Of a stretch of DNA of 7,412 nt, positions 1 through 6,058 are shown in pieces. This DNA comes from Comamonadaceae bacterium (GTDB lineage: Bacteria > Pseudomonadota > Gammaproteobacteria > Burkholderiales > Burkholderiaceae_C), in contig CANHXV010000098.1 in NCBI GenBank assembly GCA_947464665.1, positions 1-7,412 of the forward strand, written 5' to 3'. A program made the translations under genes and the position numbers. Positions within the stretch are counted from its first letter, which is position 1. The number at the start of each line of letters is the position of its first letter. The notes below the pieces were generated by a model, which saw nothing but the letters and a program-made list of their open reading frames with translations, was not told the DNA's origin and did not search any database.

Positions 1-1
1 G

Positions 2-508
2 CCCTTGACCAATTTCAGCCACTGCCACATTGGCATCTTGCATCAAATTGACCGTTTGTCCTCGCTGCCGGACCTGCTGGGCCCGGCCATGTTGGCAAAA
101 CGCATAGCCGCCCAATCGCTTGAATACTTTCATCACGGTATGCATGCGCACCATCAAGAGGAAGAAAAAGAGTTATTTCCCGCAGTGCAAGACAGTGCGC
201 AGGCTGGGGAAGAACGCCTGCAAGTCGACCAGTGGGTTCAAACCTTGCTGGCAGACCATCGCGAGCTGGAAAAGCTATGGGCCGATTTAAAGCCCGCCTT
301 GAAAAAGGTCTCAAAGGGGCAAGATGCACAGTTAGACATTGCCAAGTTGGAACACTTGGTCAAACGATATACCGAGCACGCAGAATCAGAAGAACGCTTG
401 TTTTTACCTCTGGCTGAAAAGATTTTGGGACGCAACAGCAACCACATGGCAGCCTTGGGCTTGTCCTTGCACATGCGGCATGTCCCCAGATTTTTGAGCC
501 ATATCTAA
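2..508 (+). CDS. Hemerythrin-like HHE cation-binding domain protein, 5' end outside the window
   Basis: The frame is open to the left edge of the window, so the gene probably begins upstream; a TTG at position 5 is the only early alternative start and has no visible ribosome site. Counting from that TTG, 167 residues remain. The hemerythrin pattern of metal-ligand His and Glu/Asp residues on four helices is visible: an early His (SHCH, residues 5-8), a His-rich helix (FHHGMHAHHQEEEKELFP, 42-59), DHRELE (84-89) and EHAESEERLF (124-133). This is the usual arrangement for a di-iron site that binds O2 or NO or senses iron or redox state; the actual function is not known. The product is soluble, with no signal peptide or membrane segment in the visible part. 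It lies 61 bp upstream of ftsY on the same strand, probably a chance neighbour. Family assignment is confident, role is not. Confidence 0.85.
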   Translation, partial: PLTNFSHCHIGILHQIDRLSSLPDLLGPAMLAKRIAAQSLEYFHHGMHAHHQEEEKELFPAVQDSAQAGEERLQVDQWVQTLLADHRELEKLWADLKPALKKVSKGQDAQLDIAKLEHLVKRYTEHAESEERLFLPLAEKILGRNSNHMAALGLSLHMRHVPRFLSHI

Positions 509-569
509 GCTGATACCTCCATTTTCAAGCTGGTTTTTCATAGAATGGGCCTCAACCCAACGCACCTCT

Positions 570-1553
570 ATGTTCAGTTTCTTTCGTACTACGCCCAAGC
601 CCACACCTTCTGAAGCTTTGGCCCTGGCCCCAGCGGCTGCGCTGACACCCACGCCTCGCCAAACTTGGCTCGGCAAACTGAAAGCAGGTCTTAGAAAAAC
701 CGGGGGCAGCATTGCCGCCGTGTTCACTGGCACGCAAATCGATGAGGCCCTTTATGAAGAGTTGGAAACGGCCTTGCTCATGGCAGACACCGGCGTGAAA
801 GCCACGGAGCATTTGCTGAAGGATCTCAAAGCCAGAGTCAAGGCCGCCAAAGTGACGGAGCCTGTCGCCGTCAAAGCCCTGCTGATTGAGGCGATTACAG
901 ACTTGCTCATGCCTTTGCAAAAACAACTGACTATCGGCAACCAAAAGCCGATGGTCATCATGGTGGCGGGCGTCAATGGCGCTGGTAAAACCACCTCCAT
1001 TGGCAAGCTCACCCACCACCTGGCCGATCAAGGCGCCAGTGTGCTGCTGGCTGCGGCAGACACTTTTCGGGCGGCAGCGCGCGAGCAACTGGCCGTGTGG
1101 GCCCAACGCAATACGGTGGAGATCATCAGTCAAGAAGGGGGCGATCCTGCCGCCGTGAGCTTTGATGCCGTCTCGGCCGGTAAAGCACGGGGTCGTGACG
1201 TGGTGTTGGTCGACACAGCAGGCCGCTTGCCCACCCAACTGCATCTCATGGAAGAGTTGAAAAAAATCAAACGCGTGGTGCAAAAGGCCGATGCCCAATC
1301 ACCCCATGAAGTGCTGCTGGTGATTGATGGCAACACCGGTCAAAACGCACTCACTCAAGTCAAAGCATTTGACGATGCTTTGGGATTGACAGGTTTGATT
1401 GTGACCAAGCTTGACGGCACCGCCAAAGGCGGCGTCCTTTGCGCGATCGCTCGCGAAAAAGCCATCCCGGTTTATTTCATTGGGGTCGGTGAACAACTGG
1501 ATGATTTGCAAACCTTCGATGCGCACGAATTTGCGCAAGCCTTGATCAGTTGA
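570..1553 (+). CDS. ftsY: Signal recognition particle receptor FtsY (SRP GTPase)
   Basis: FtsY docks ribosome-SRP complexes at the inner membrane and, through paired GTP hydrolysis with Ffh, passes membrane proteins to SecYEG. The 327-residue product has a short Ala/Pro/Thr-rich N-terminus (1-30), a helical N domain (about 35-120) and a full GTPase G domain. Visible motifs are the P-loop GVNGAGKT (134-141), DTFRAAAREQL (164-174), DTAGRL (215-220), TKLDGTAKGG (279-288) and the closing GVGEQLDDL (305-313). DTFRAAA and the GxGExxxDL end are typical of FtsY/Ffh; FtsY rather than Ffh is indicated by the lack of a Met-rich M domain. It has almost no acidic A domain, unlike E. coli FtsY (about 500 aa). 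The ATG at 570 lacks a good Shine-Dalgarno sequence, but the reading frame and N-terminal MFSFFR fit this class. Its stop codon touches the stop of the convergent oxidoreductase gene. Confidence 0.97.
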   Translation: MFSFFRTTPKPTPSEALALAPAAALTPTPRQTWLGKLKAGLRKTGGSIAAVFTGTQIDEALYEELETALLMADTGVKATEHLLKDLKARVKAAKVTEPVAVKALLIEAITDLLMPLQKQLTIGNQKPMVIMVAGVNGAGKTTSIGKLTHHLADQGASVLLAAADTFRAAAREQLAVWAQRNTVEIISQEGGDPAAVSFDAVSAGKARGRDVVLVDTAGRLPTQLHLMEELKKIKRVVQKADAQSPHEVLLVIDGNTGQNALTQVKAFDDALGLTGLIVTKLDGTAKGGVLCAIAREKAIPVYFIGVGEQLDDLQTFDAHEFAQALIS

Positions 1554-2876
1554 TCAAAACCGGTCGACTCCAAAAGCTCGAGGGTCGATGCTGGTGGACT
1601 CACTGGACATCAACTCTGCCAACAACACACCCGTTCCTGGTCCCGTGCTAAAGCCGATATGCTGATGCCCAAAAGCCAACCAAAGCCCCGGACATCCTGG
1701 CATCTCACCAATCACAGGACGACTATCTGGCAGGCTTGGCCTTGAACCCATCCAATCAGAACTTGGCAGGGCTTCTTTCATGGGGAAGGCTCTGCGAGCA
1801 GCGTTTTCTGCCTCTTCCAATTGTTGCCAATTGGGTTGGGCATCTTGCGCAGCCAACTCAACACCGGTTGTCAATCGCATGATATTTTCACCCGCAGCGT
1901 TTTGCATGGGGGAGAGCACATAGGCCCCCGAGATGTCATAGATCGGACGACCTAAGGGGACACCTTCAACAGGTTTAAATTGACGGTGATAGCCCCGCTC
2001 AAAGCCCATTTTTATTTGAAGGCTTGAAGTCTTTTCGCTTGGCGCATTGCTACGGGTGTTGCTTTGATTTTGAAATTTAAAGGGGCCCAATAACTTTTCA
2101 GACCACGGCCCCATGGCCACCACCAAATTCGGAGTCGCGTGCGAATCGCCATTTGAACTCTGCCATTGCCAGCCGTTGGGATGCTGCGCAATGGCTTTAA
2201 TTTCCTCTTTTTGAATGATGCCGCCGGCGTTGATAAATTGCTGTGCATAAGCTTTGACCACCCCCTCAGGATGGGTGACGGATGCGGCGTCTTTGATCCA
2301 CAAAGCATGGCTGTAATGAGGCGCCAAATGCGGCTCGAGTTCGTGCAAACTTTGTGGTGACAAAATTTCTGTGGCCACAGAAAACTTTTGTAACACTTCT
2401 CGTGTGAATTCACTGGCATCAAAAGACGATGGATTTTGATAAAGCCAAAGCCAGCCGTTTTCACGCAAGAGATGTTGCGATTGCGCTTGGGTCAACCACG
2501 TCCGATGGGTGACCCAAGAGAGTTGAATCAAGGCATCCAAAGCCACGGTGGTTTTTTCAAATGAGGTGCGATTGGCATGCCACAAGAAGCGCCAAAGCCA
2601 TGGCCAATTAGAAAGCGCACTGGCGCGCACTTTCAATCCGGGACCTGGTTGAAGCAACATTTGAGGAAGTGACCGCCAAAGCCCAGGCCGATTAAACGGA
2701 AGCAAGGAACTGCGAGACAGAACGCCGGCATTACCCCCCGAGGTTTCTTCGCCAGGTTCTCGTTTGTCAACCAGGGTGACGCGCCAGCCCTTGGCTTGCA
2801 AAGCCAAAGCACAAGAAACACCCACCATGCCAGCCCCCAGCACAGTCGCTTGTCGACTTGTTTCATAGAAATTCAT
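1554..2876 (-). CDS. DadA-type FAD-dependent oxidoreductase (putative D-amino-acid dehydrogenase)
   Basis: The 440-residue product is a complete member of the DAO/DadA flavoprotein family (FAD-dependent oxidation of amines or amino acids to imino acids). The N-terminal Rossmann motif is VLGAGMVGVSCALAL (12-26), followed by an acidic ribose ligand in LVDKRE (35-40) and ETSGGNAG (44-51), the typical segment near the FAD. The C-terminal signature is GSRPSLPDSRPVIGE (377-391) and GHQHIGFSTGPGTG (403-416), which closes the FAD site in DadA-like proteins. Length matches DadA (about 430 aa). No signal peptide is evident; such enzymes usually sit on the cytoplasmic face and feed electrons to the respiratory chain. 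The true substrate (D-amino acid, hydroxyproline, sarcosine or other) cannot be read from the sequence. It is divergent from the FGE gene and convergent with ftsY, with no linking operon. Family sure, substrate unknown. Confidence 0.92.
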   Translation of the reverse strand: MNFYETSRQATVLGAGMVGVSCALALQAKGWRVTLVDKREPGEETSGGNAGVLSRSSLLPFNRPGLWRSLPQMLLQPGPGLKVRASALSNWPWLWRFLWHANRTSFEKTTVALDALIQLSWVTHRTWLTQAQSQHLLRENGWLWLYQNPSSFDASEFTREVLQKFSVATEILSPQSLHELEPHLAPHYSHALWIKDAASVTHPEGVVKAYAQQFINAGGIIQKEEIKAIAQHPNGWQWQSSNGDSHATPNLVVAMGPWSEKLLGPFKFQNQSNTRSNAPSEKTSSLQIKMGFERGYHRQFKPVEGVPLGRPIYDISGAYVLSPMQNAAGENIMRLTTGVELAAQDAQPNWQQLEEAENAARRAFPMKEALPSSDWMGSRPSLPDSRPVIGEMPGCPGLWLAFGHQHIGFSTGPGTGVLLAELMSSESTSIDPRAFGVDRF

Positions 2877-2884
2877 GGCTCTAT

Positions 2885-2896
2885 TTTGCGCGCAAA
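2885..2896. promoter_or_regulatory. 12-bp perfect palindrome just upstream of the oxidoreductase start
   Basis: TTTGCGCGCAAA is a perfect inverted repeat ending 8 bp before the oxidoreductase start codon (minus strand), inside the divergent intergenic region. Its position would suit an operator, but it is short and could be chance. Confidence 0.25.
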
Positions 2897-2922
2897 TGAA
2901 GGTGCAATCCAGAGGATGTCAA
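2894..2922 (-). promoter_or_regulatory. Weak candidate sigma70 promoter for the FAD oxidoreductase
   Basis: On the minus strand a perfect TTGACA (complement of 2917-2922) is followed after 17 bp by TCATTT (complement of 2894-2899), which matches the -10 consensus poorly (2 of 6). The predicted start would leave a leader of about ten bases. Only the -35 element is convincing, so the call is tentative. Confidence 0.25.
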
Positions 2923-2959
2923 AGCGTTCTTGGTCATGGTGACTTTATTCTGGGCCTTG

Positions 2960-2988
2960 TTTACATTCAACTAGGCTGACCTTATAGT
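2960..2988 (+). promoter_or_regulatory. Strong sigma70-type promoter for the FGE gene
   Basis: TTTACA (2960-2965) and TATAGT (2983-2988) each match the consensus at 5 of 6 positions and are separated by the ideal 17 bp. Transcription would begin near 2995, giving a leader of about 20 nt before the ATG at 3015, which supports that start codon. It is the clearest promoter in the window. Confidence 0.65.
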
Positions 2989-3014
2989 TGGCCGTTATTT
3001 TTTAGCACAACTGA

Positions 3015-4088
3015 ATGACGCGAATACATTACAAAAAGTGGATGATCATGGGCGGTTTTTTGACTGCCCTACTTGGGCTGTGCGCATGGTTTTTTGTCTC
3101 ATCTAATTCCTCCAAACAAGCATCTGCCAATTCTGCTTCACTCAAGTTGACTTGCGAGCTTCCATCAGCCAACGCTGCATCGCCCCGGCCCGGCATGGTA
3201 TGGATTCCAGAAGGCAAATTTGACATGGGGGATACGGTTTATGCCGAAGAAAAAACAGTTCGCAACATCAAGGTCAAGGGTTTTTGGATGGACCGCACGG
3301 AGGTCACCAACGATGAGTTCGCTTCGTTTGTCAAAGCAACGGGCTATGTGACGATTGCTGAACGAAATCTAGATCCTCTCAAACATGCCCAATTACCGGC
3401 TGACATGCTGAAAGCGGGCGCTGTCGTTTTCAGCATGCCTGCAGCCTTAAAAAGCGGCGATGACCCCAGCCAGTGGTGGAAATATGTGGTGGGCGCCAAT
3501 TGGCGGCATCCTGCTGGGCCCAACACTTCCATTGAAAAGTACGGCAGCTTTCCCGTCGTGCACATCACCTATGAAGACGCAAAGGCTTACGCACAATGGA
3601 AGGGCCATCAACTGCCCACAGAAGCCCAGTGGGAATGGGCTGCGCGTGCAGGTGCCAAAGAAATGCCATCGCAGCACGATCAGCCCGCAGGCGCCAACAC
3701 GTGGCAAGGTATTTTTCCAATGGCCAATTCAAGTGAAGATGGCTTTGCAGGTTTGGCCCCAGTGGGCTGCTATGCGCCCAACGCCTATGGCTTGTTCGAC
3801 ATGATTGGCAATGTGTGGGAACTCACCGCCGATGTCTTTGTGGCCGATCGAGTTGAGAATTCACAATTGCGCACGAAAGACCAAGGTCTGGATCCCGATG
3901 ACGCACAAAGACCACCTGCATTCAAGCAGGCCACTGGCGGCGCTCGAGTGATCAAAGGTGGTTCATTTTTGTGCGCGCCCAATTACTGCATGCGCTATCG
4001 TGCGGGCTCTCGACAACCCCAAGAGGAAGATTTGGCAGTCAGTCATTTGGGCTTTAGAACCATCTATCAGCCCGCCAGCATTAACTGA
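3015..4088 (+). CDS. Formylglycine-generating enzyme (sulfatase-modifying factor), membrane-anchored
   Basis: FGE oxidises the Cys of a CxPxR motif in sulfatases to the catalytic formylglycine, using O2 and copper. The 357-residue product has a Lys-flanked hydrophobic segment at 10-28 (signal anchor), a Ser/Ala-rich linker to about 58, then the FGE fold: PGMVWIPEGKFDMGD (59-73), WMDRTEVTNDEF (91-102), GANWRHPAGPN (160-170), LPTEAQWEWAARAG (200-213), GLFDMIGNVWE (259-269) and RVIKGGSFLCAPNYCMRYR (311-329). C320 and C325 keep the C-x4-C spacing of the copper-binding active-site pair of human SUMF1 (C336/C341); GANWRHP and the EDGF/PVG segments also resemble SUMF1. This separates a true FGE from the many non-catalytic FGE-sulfatase-domain proteins. 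The anchor predicts a periplasmic catalytic domain. It has its own promoter, no strong Shine-Dalgarno, and its last 8 bp overlap the end of the TetR gene. The probable substrate is the exported sulfatase at 7249. Confidence 0.93.
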   Translation: MTRIHYKKWMIMGGFLTALLGLCAWFFVSSNSSKQASANSASLKLTCELPSANAASPRPGMVWIPEGKFDMGDTVYAEEKTVRNIKVKGFWMDRTEVTNDEFASFVKATGYVTIAERNLDPLKHAQLPADMLKAGAVVFSMPAALKSGDDPSQWWKYVVGANWRHPAGPNTSIEKYGSFPVVHITYEDAKAYAQWKGHQLPTEAQWEWAARAGAKEMPSQHDQPAGANTWQGIFPMANSSEDGFAGLAPVGCYAPNAYGLFDMIGNVWELTADVFVADRVENSQLRTKDQGLDPDDAQRPPAFKQATGGARVIKGGSFLCAPNYCMRYRAGSRQPQEEDLAVSHLGFRTIYQPASIN

Positions 4089-4701
4089 CCACTTTGGCAA
4101 TCAAATAATTAGAAATCAGGCTTTGCAAATATTTTCGAATATTGGGTGGGTTCACTGGGCGGCTCAGGGCCTGGTAGCTGCCCACAATGGCCAGGTACAA
4201 AAGGGCCGCTAAATCTCTGGCCTTCTTTTCGTCCTTCACAATTGTGAAAAATTTAGCCTGAAACAAATCGAGTCGCTCAGCATCTACTTCGACCAACAAT
4301 TGAGCAGCCTCGCGATTTTGGTGGCTCAAGGCACGCATGGCCTGCTCAAATCTTAAATTTTCTAAGCCAGCACCCGCCTGAGAAAAAGCGGCATCCACAA
4401 CAAACTCTAATTCTTGAATCGGATCGTTGCTTTGGTGTGATTTGAGTTTGGCATCTAGCGCAAGCTGCGACAACTTCCAACGCATCAGTAAGCTGCCAAT
4501 CAAATCGGCATGATCTGTGAAATGCCAATAGAAGCTGCCACGCGTGACCTTTAGTCGCTCCGCAATCGACAAAACTTTGACATTTTCAAATCCCCCGCTC
4601 ACAACCGCCAGAAAGGCCTCATCCAGCCAATCGTCGCGAGTCAAACGGGTTGCCTCAGCGGCAGCCTGTTGGGGAGCTTGTTTCAGTTTTTTGGTGGCCA
4701 T
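4081..4701 (-). CDS. TetR/AcrR-family transcriptional regulator
   Basis: The 206-residue product has a charged N-terminal tail (1-19), then the TetR DNA-binding domain: LTRDDWLDEAFLAVVSGGFE (20-39) and a helix-turn-helix, LSIAERLKVTRGSFYWHF (44-61), in which the SFYWHF sequence is the typical TetR recognition-helix end. Residues 62-206 form an all-helical ligand-binding and dimerisation region with no recognisable ligand signature. TAGGA lies 10 nt upstream of the ATG on the minus strand and acts as a modest ribosome site. The gene is divergent from the outer-membrane protein gene, which is the usual layout for a TetR repressor and its target, and a 22-bp palindrome lies between them. It also overlaps the FGE gene tail-to-tail by 8 bp. 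The likely role is to repress the porin gene and itself until a ligand, perhaps a sulfate ester or its product, is present; the ligand is unknown. Confidence 0.93.
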   Translation of the reverse strand: MATKKLKQAPQQAAAEATRLTRDDWLDEAFLAVVSGGFENVKVLSIAERLKVTRGSFYWHFTDHADLIGSLLMRWKLSQLALDAKLKSHQSNDPIQELEFVVDAAFSQAGAGLENLRFEQAMRALSHQNREAAQLLVEVDAERLDLFQAKFFTIVKDEKKARDLAALLYLAIVGSYQALSRPVNPPNIRKYLQSLISNYLIAKVVS

Positions 4702-4779
4702 AGCAGTTATGTCCTATTTTGCAACAGGCTCTCATGAACTAAAAATGCCTTCTTTAGCGGAAACCCTAGAGTACGCTTT

Positions 4780-4808
4780 ATCTTTGCTGTGATAGAGTGA
4801 ATTGTCAA
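4780..4808 (-). promoter_or_regulatory. Candidate promoter of the tetR-family gene
   Basis: A perfect TTGACA on the minus strand (complement of 4803-4808) is followed after 17 bp by AAAGAT (complement of 4780-4785; 3 of 6 matches). Its -35 element overlaps the 22-bp palindrome, consistent with autorepression. The -10 element is weak. Confidence 0.4.
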
Positions 4809-4812
4809 TACA
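4784..4812 (+). promoter_or_regulatory. Weak candidate promoter of the outer-membrane protein gene
   Basis: TTGCTG (4784-4789) and AATACA (4807-4812) are 17 bp apart and face the porin gene. The -10 element matches poorly. If real, the palindrome at 4804-4825 would cover the -10 and the transcription start, so binding there would block initiation. Confidence 0.25.
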
Positions 4813-4825
4813 CAGATGTACTGAC
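4804..4825. promoter_or_regulatory. 22-bp near-perfect palindrome, putative TetR operator
   Basis: The left arm GTCAATACA and right arm TGTACTGAC are inverted copies differing at one of nine positions, separated by CAGA. Size and symmetry fit a TetR dimer site. It lies between the divergent tetR-family and porin genes and overlaps the only perfect TTGACA hexamer there (minus strand), so it could control both genes. The binding protein is inferred from position. Confidence 0.55.
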
Positions 4826-4836
4826 TTCCAACCTTT

Positions 4837-4842
4837 AGGAGA
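4837..4842 (+). promoter_or_regulatory. Strong Shine-Dalgarno of the outer-membrane protein gene
   Basis: AGGAGA lies 5 nt before the ATG at 4848. It is the best ribosome-binding site in the window, fixes the start codon and suggests high expression, as expected for a porin-like protein. Confidence 0.8.
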
Positions 4843-4847
4843 CAAAC

Positions 4848-6011
4848 ATGTTCACAGACAAGCGCAAAAAACCACTTACAGCTTCAATATTAACAACGCT
4901 TCCTTTGGTTGCAGTTCTAGCGGCTAGCTTCAATGCCAATGCCGCAGAAAACTACAAACTGCGTCAATCGCCCTTGGGCAGCTTTGGTGGCGATATTGCA
5001 ACACCGGCAGACAAGCCTGGTTTTTTTGGAACTGCAAGTTTGACTCAATTAAAAATTGAGGGAATTAAAGGCGCAGATGGTGCTCAGTTAACGCAGCCTT
5101 CAGGCGTTTCAAGTGTTCTTGCTGGCGATCTCAAATCTGCTTTAGCTCCCTTAAATCCAATCAGAATATCAGTAGCTAATGGTCAAGTTAATTTAACTCA
5201 GGACCAAACGCAAATCAACATTGCAGGCGGGTATTTAACTGAAAGCAAATATGCAGATGGACGAATTGCTTTGGTTGCAAATATTCCATTCATCAAGCAA
5301 AGCAGAGCAGTTTCATTGAATTATCCAAGTGCGACTTTTTCACCAGTTTCACCTCCTGCTCCGTATCCAGCGGCTATAAATGCCGACCTTCAAGCTAAAG
5401 CGTCAGCTGCATCCAGCGCAGCAACAGGTGACGCCTCCGGTATTGGCGACACCGAACTTTCAGCAGTTTGGATTAGGCATACAGACCGTTTGAAAGTTGC
5501 TGCCGGTGTTTCAGTATTTGTTCCAACGGGTAAATTTTCCCTAGCAAGCGACACGGCTTTGCGAGCAAACCCCGGCTTTGGTGATTTCTATACCATTCGC
5601 CCCGGCGTTGCCTTCACATACAACCTGAATCCAAGTCATGCGCATCAAGACTGGGATGCTGGTGTCACCGTTGCAGGAAGACTTGCTTATGGCGTCAATA
5701 CCCGCAACAAAGATACTTTGTATAAGAGTGGTGACTTTGTCTACTCAGAGGCTGCCATTGTGAAGGTGGCAGGCGATGTAGCCTTTGGCTTCAACCTGTC
5801 TTCAACACAGCAAGTCACTGAGGACACCTACACAGGCACTGCTACTAAAGCAATCATTGGTCGATACAGAAACATGGCGAGCGGACCTTTCTTTTCTTAC
5901 AAATTCCCAGGACAGGACATGGGCATTAATTTCCAAATGAACCGTAATTTCTCTGGACGGAATGCCATCGATGTCACAAGCTATCAACTTCGTTTGATCA
6001 AAGCCTTTTAA
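4848..6011 (+). CDS. Outer-membrane beta-barrel channel-like protein, Phenol_MetA_deg (SphA-like) family
   Basis: The 387-residue product starts with a Sec signal peptide: basic MFTDKRKKP, a hydrophobic core (about 11-27) and a likely cleavage after ANA (residue 32). The mature part has alternating beta-strand patterns and ends in the aromatic LRLIKAF, the usual C-terminal signal of outer-membrane barrels. The central block GIGDTELSAVWIR (198-210), KVAAGVSVFVPTGKF (216-230) and NPGFGDFYTIRPGVAFTYN (241-259) is typical of the MetA-pathway phenol-degradation family, whose members are suspected channels for hydrophobic or aromatic compounds. Here it may admit a sulfate-ester substrate, an inference from its neighbours. 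The AGGAGA ribosome site sets the start. It is divergent from the TetR gene, a probable repressor, and is followed by a strong terminator. Codons in the first half are clearly more AT-rich than in the surrounding genes. Family fairly sure, transported compound unknown. Confidence 0.85.
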   Translation: MFTDKRKKPLTASILTTLPLVAVLAASFNANAAENYKLRQSPLGSFGGDIATPADKPGFFGTASLTQLKIEGIKGADGAQLTQPSGVSSVLAGDLKSALAPLNPIRISVANGQVNLTQDQTQINIAGGYLTESKYADGRIALVANIPFIKQSRAVSLNYPSATFSPVSPPAPYPAAINADLQAKASAASSAATGDASGIGDTELSAVWIRHTDRLKVAAGVSVFVPTGKFSLASDTALRANPGFGDFYTIRPGVAFTYNLNPSHAHQDWDAGVTVAGRLAYGVNTRNKDTLYKSGDFVYSEAAIVKVAGDVAFGFNLSSTQQVTEDTYTGTATKAIIGRYRNMASGPFFSYKFPGQDMGINFQMNRNFSGRNAIDVTSYQLRLIKAF

Positions 6012-6058
6012 TTTTAATTGACTTAACTGATGCATCTTAGTTCCATTGGTCTGATGCA

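Noticed and set aside
541..546. TAGAAT as a possible -10 element for ftsY
   Set aside because: It matches 5 of 6 consensus bases, but no acceptable -35 hexamer lies 16-18 bp upstream.
552..1298. 248-codon open frame on the minus strand across ftsY
   Set aside because: It lies wholly antisense to a well-supported ftsY, has a His/Gly/Arg/Gln-rich composition typical of a codon-bias shadow, and shows no recognisable domain.
2012..2464. 150-codon minus-strand frame inside the FAD oxidoreductase gene
   Set aside because: Same strand, shifted frame inside a complete conserved gene; no family features.
3460..3804. 114-codon plus-strand frame inside the FGE gene
   Set aside because: Shifted frame within the conserved FGE domain; Pro/Thr/Gln-rich shadow sequence.
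4128..4143. AATATT-TTCG-AATATT hairpin in the 3' part of the TetR gene
   Set aside because: The stem is entirely A-T and no T-run follows on either strand, so it is not a credible terminator.
4767..4798. Direct repeat TAGAGT (4767-4772 and 4793-4798) between tetR and the porin gene
   Set aside because: Six-base repeats 26 bp apart are easily due to chance; the 22-bp palindrome is the better operator candidate.
6025..6042. Imperfect palindrome around GATGCATC downstream of the porin stop
   Set aside because: The arms are asymmetric (two extra bases on one side) and no promoter is visible to give it a regulatory role.
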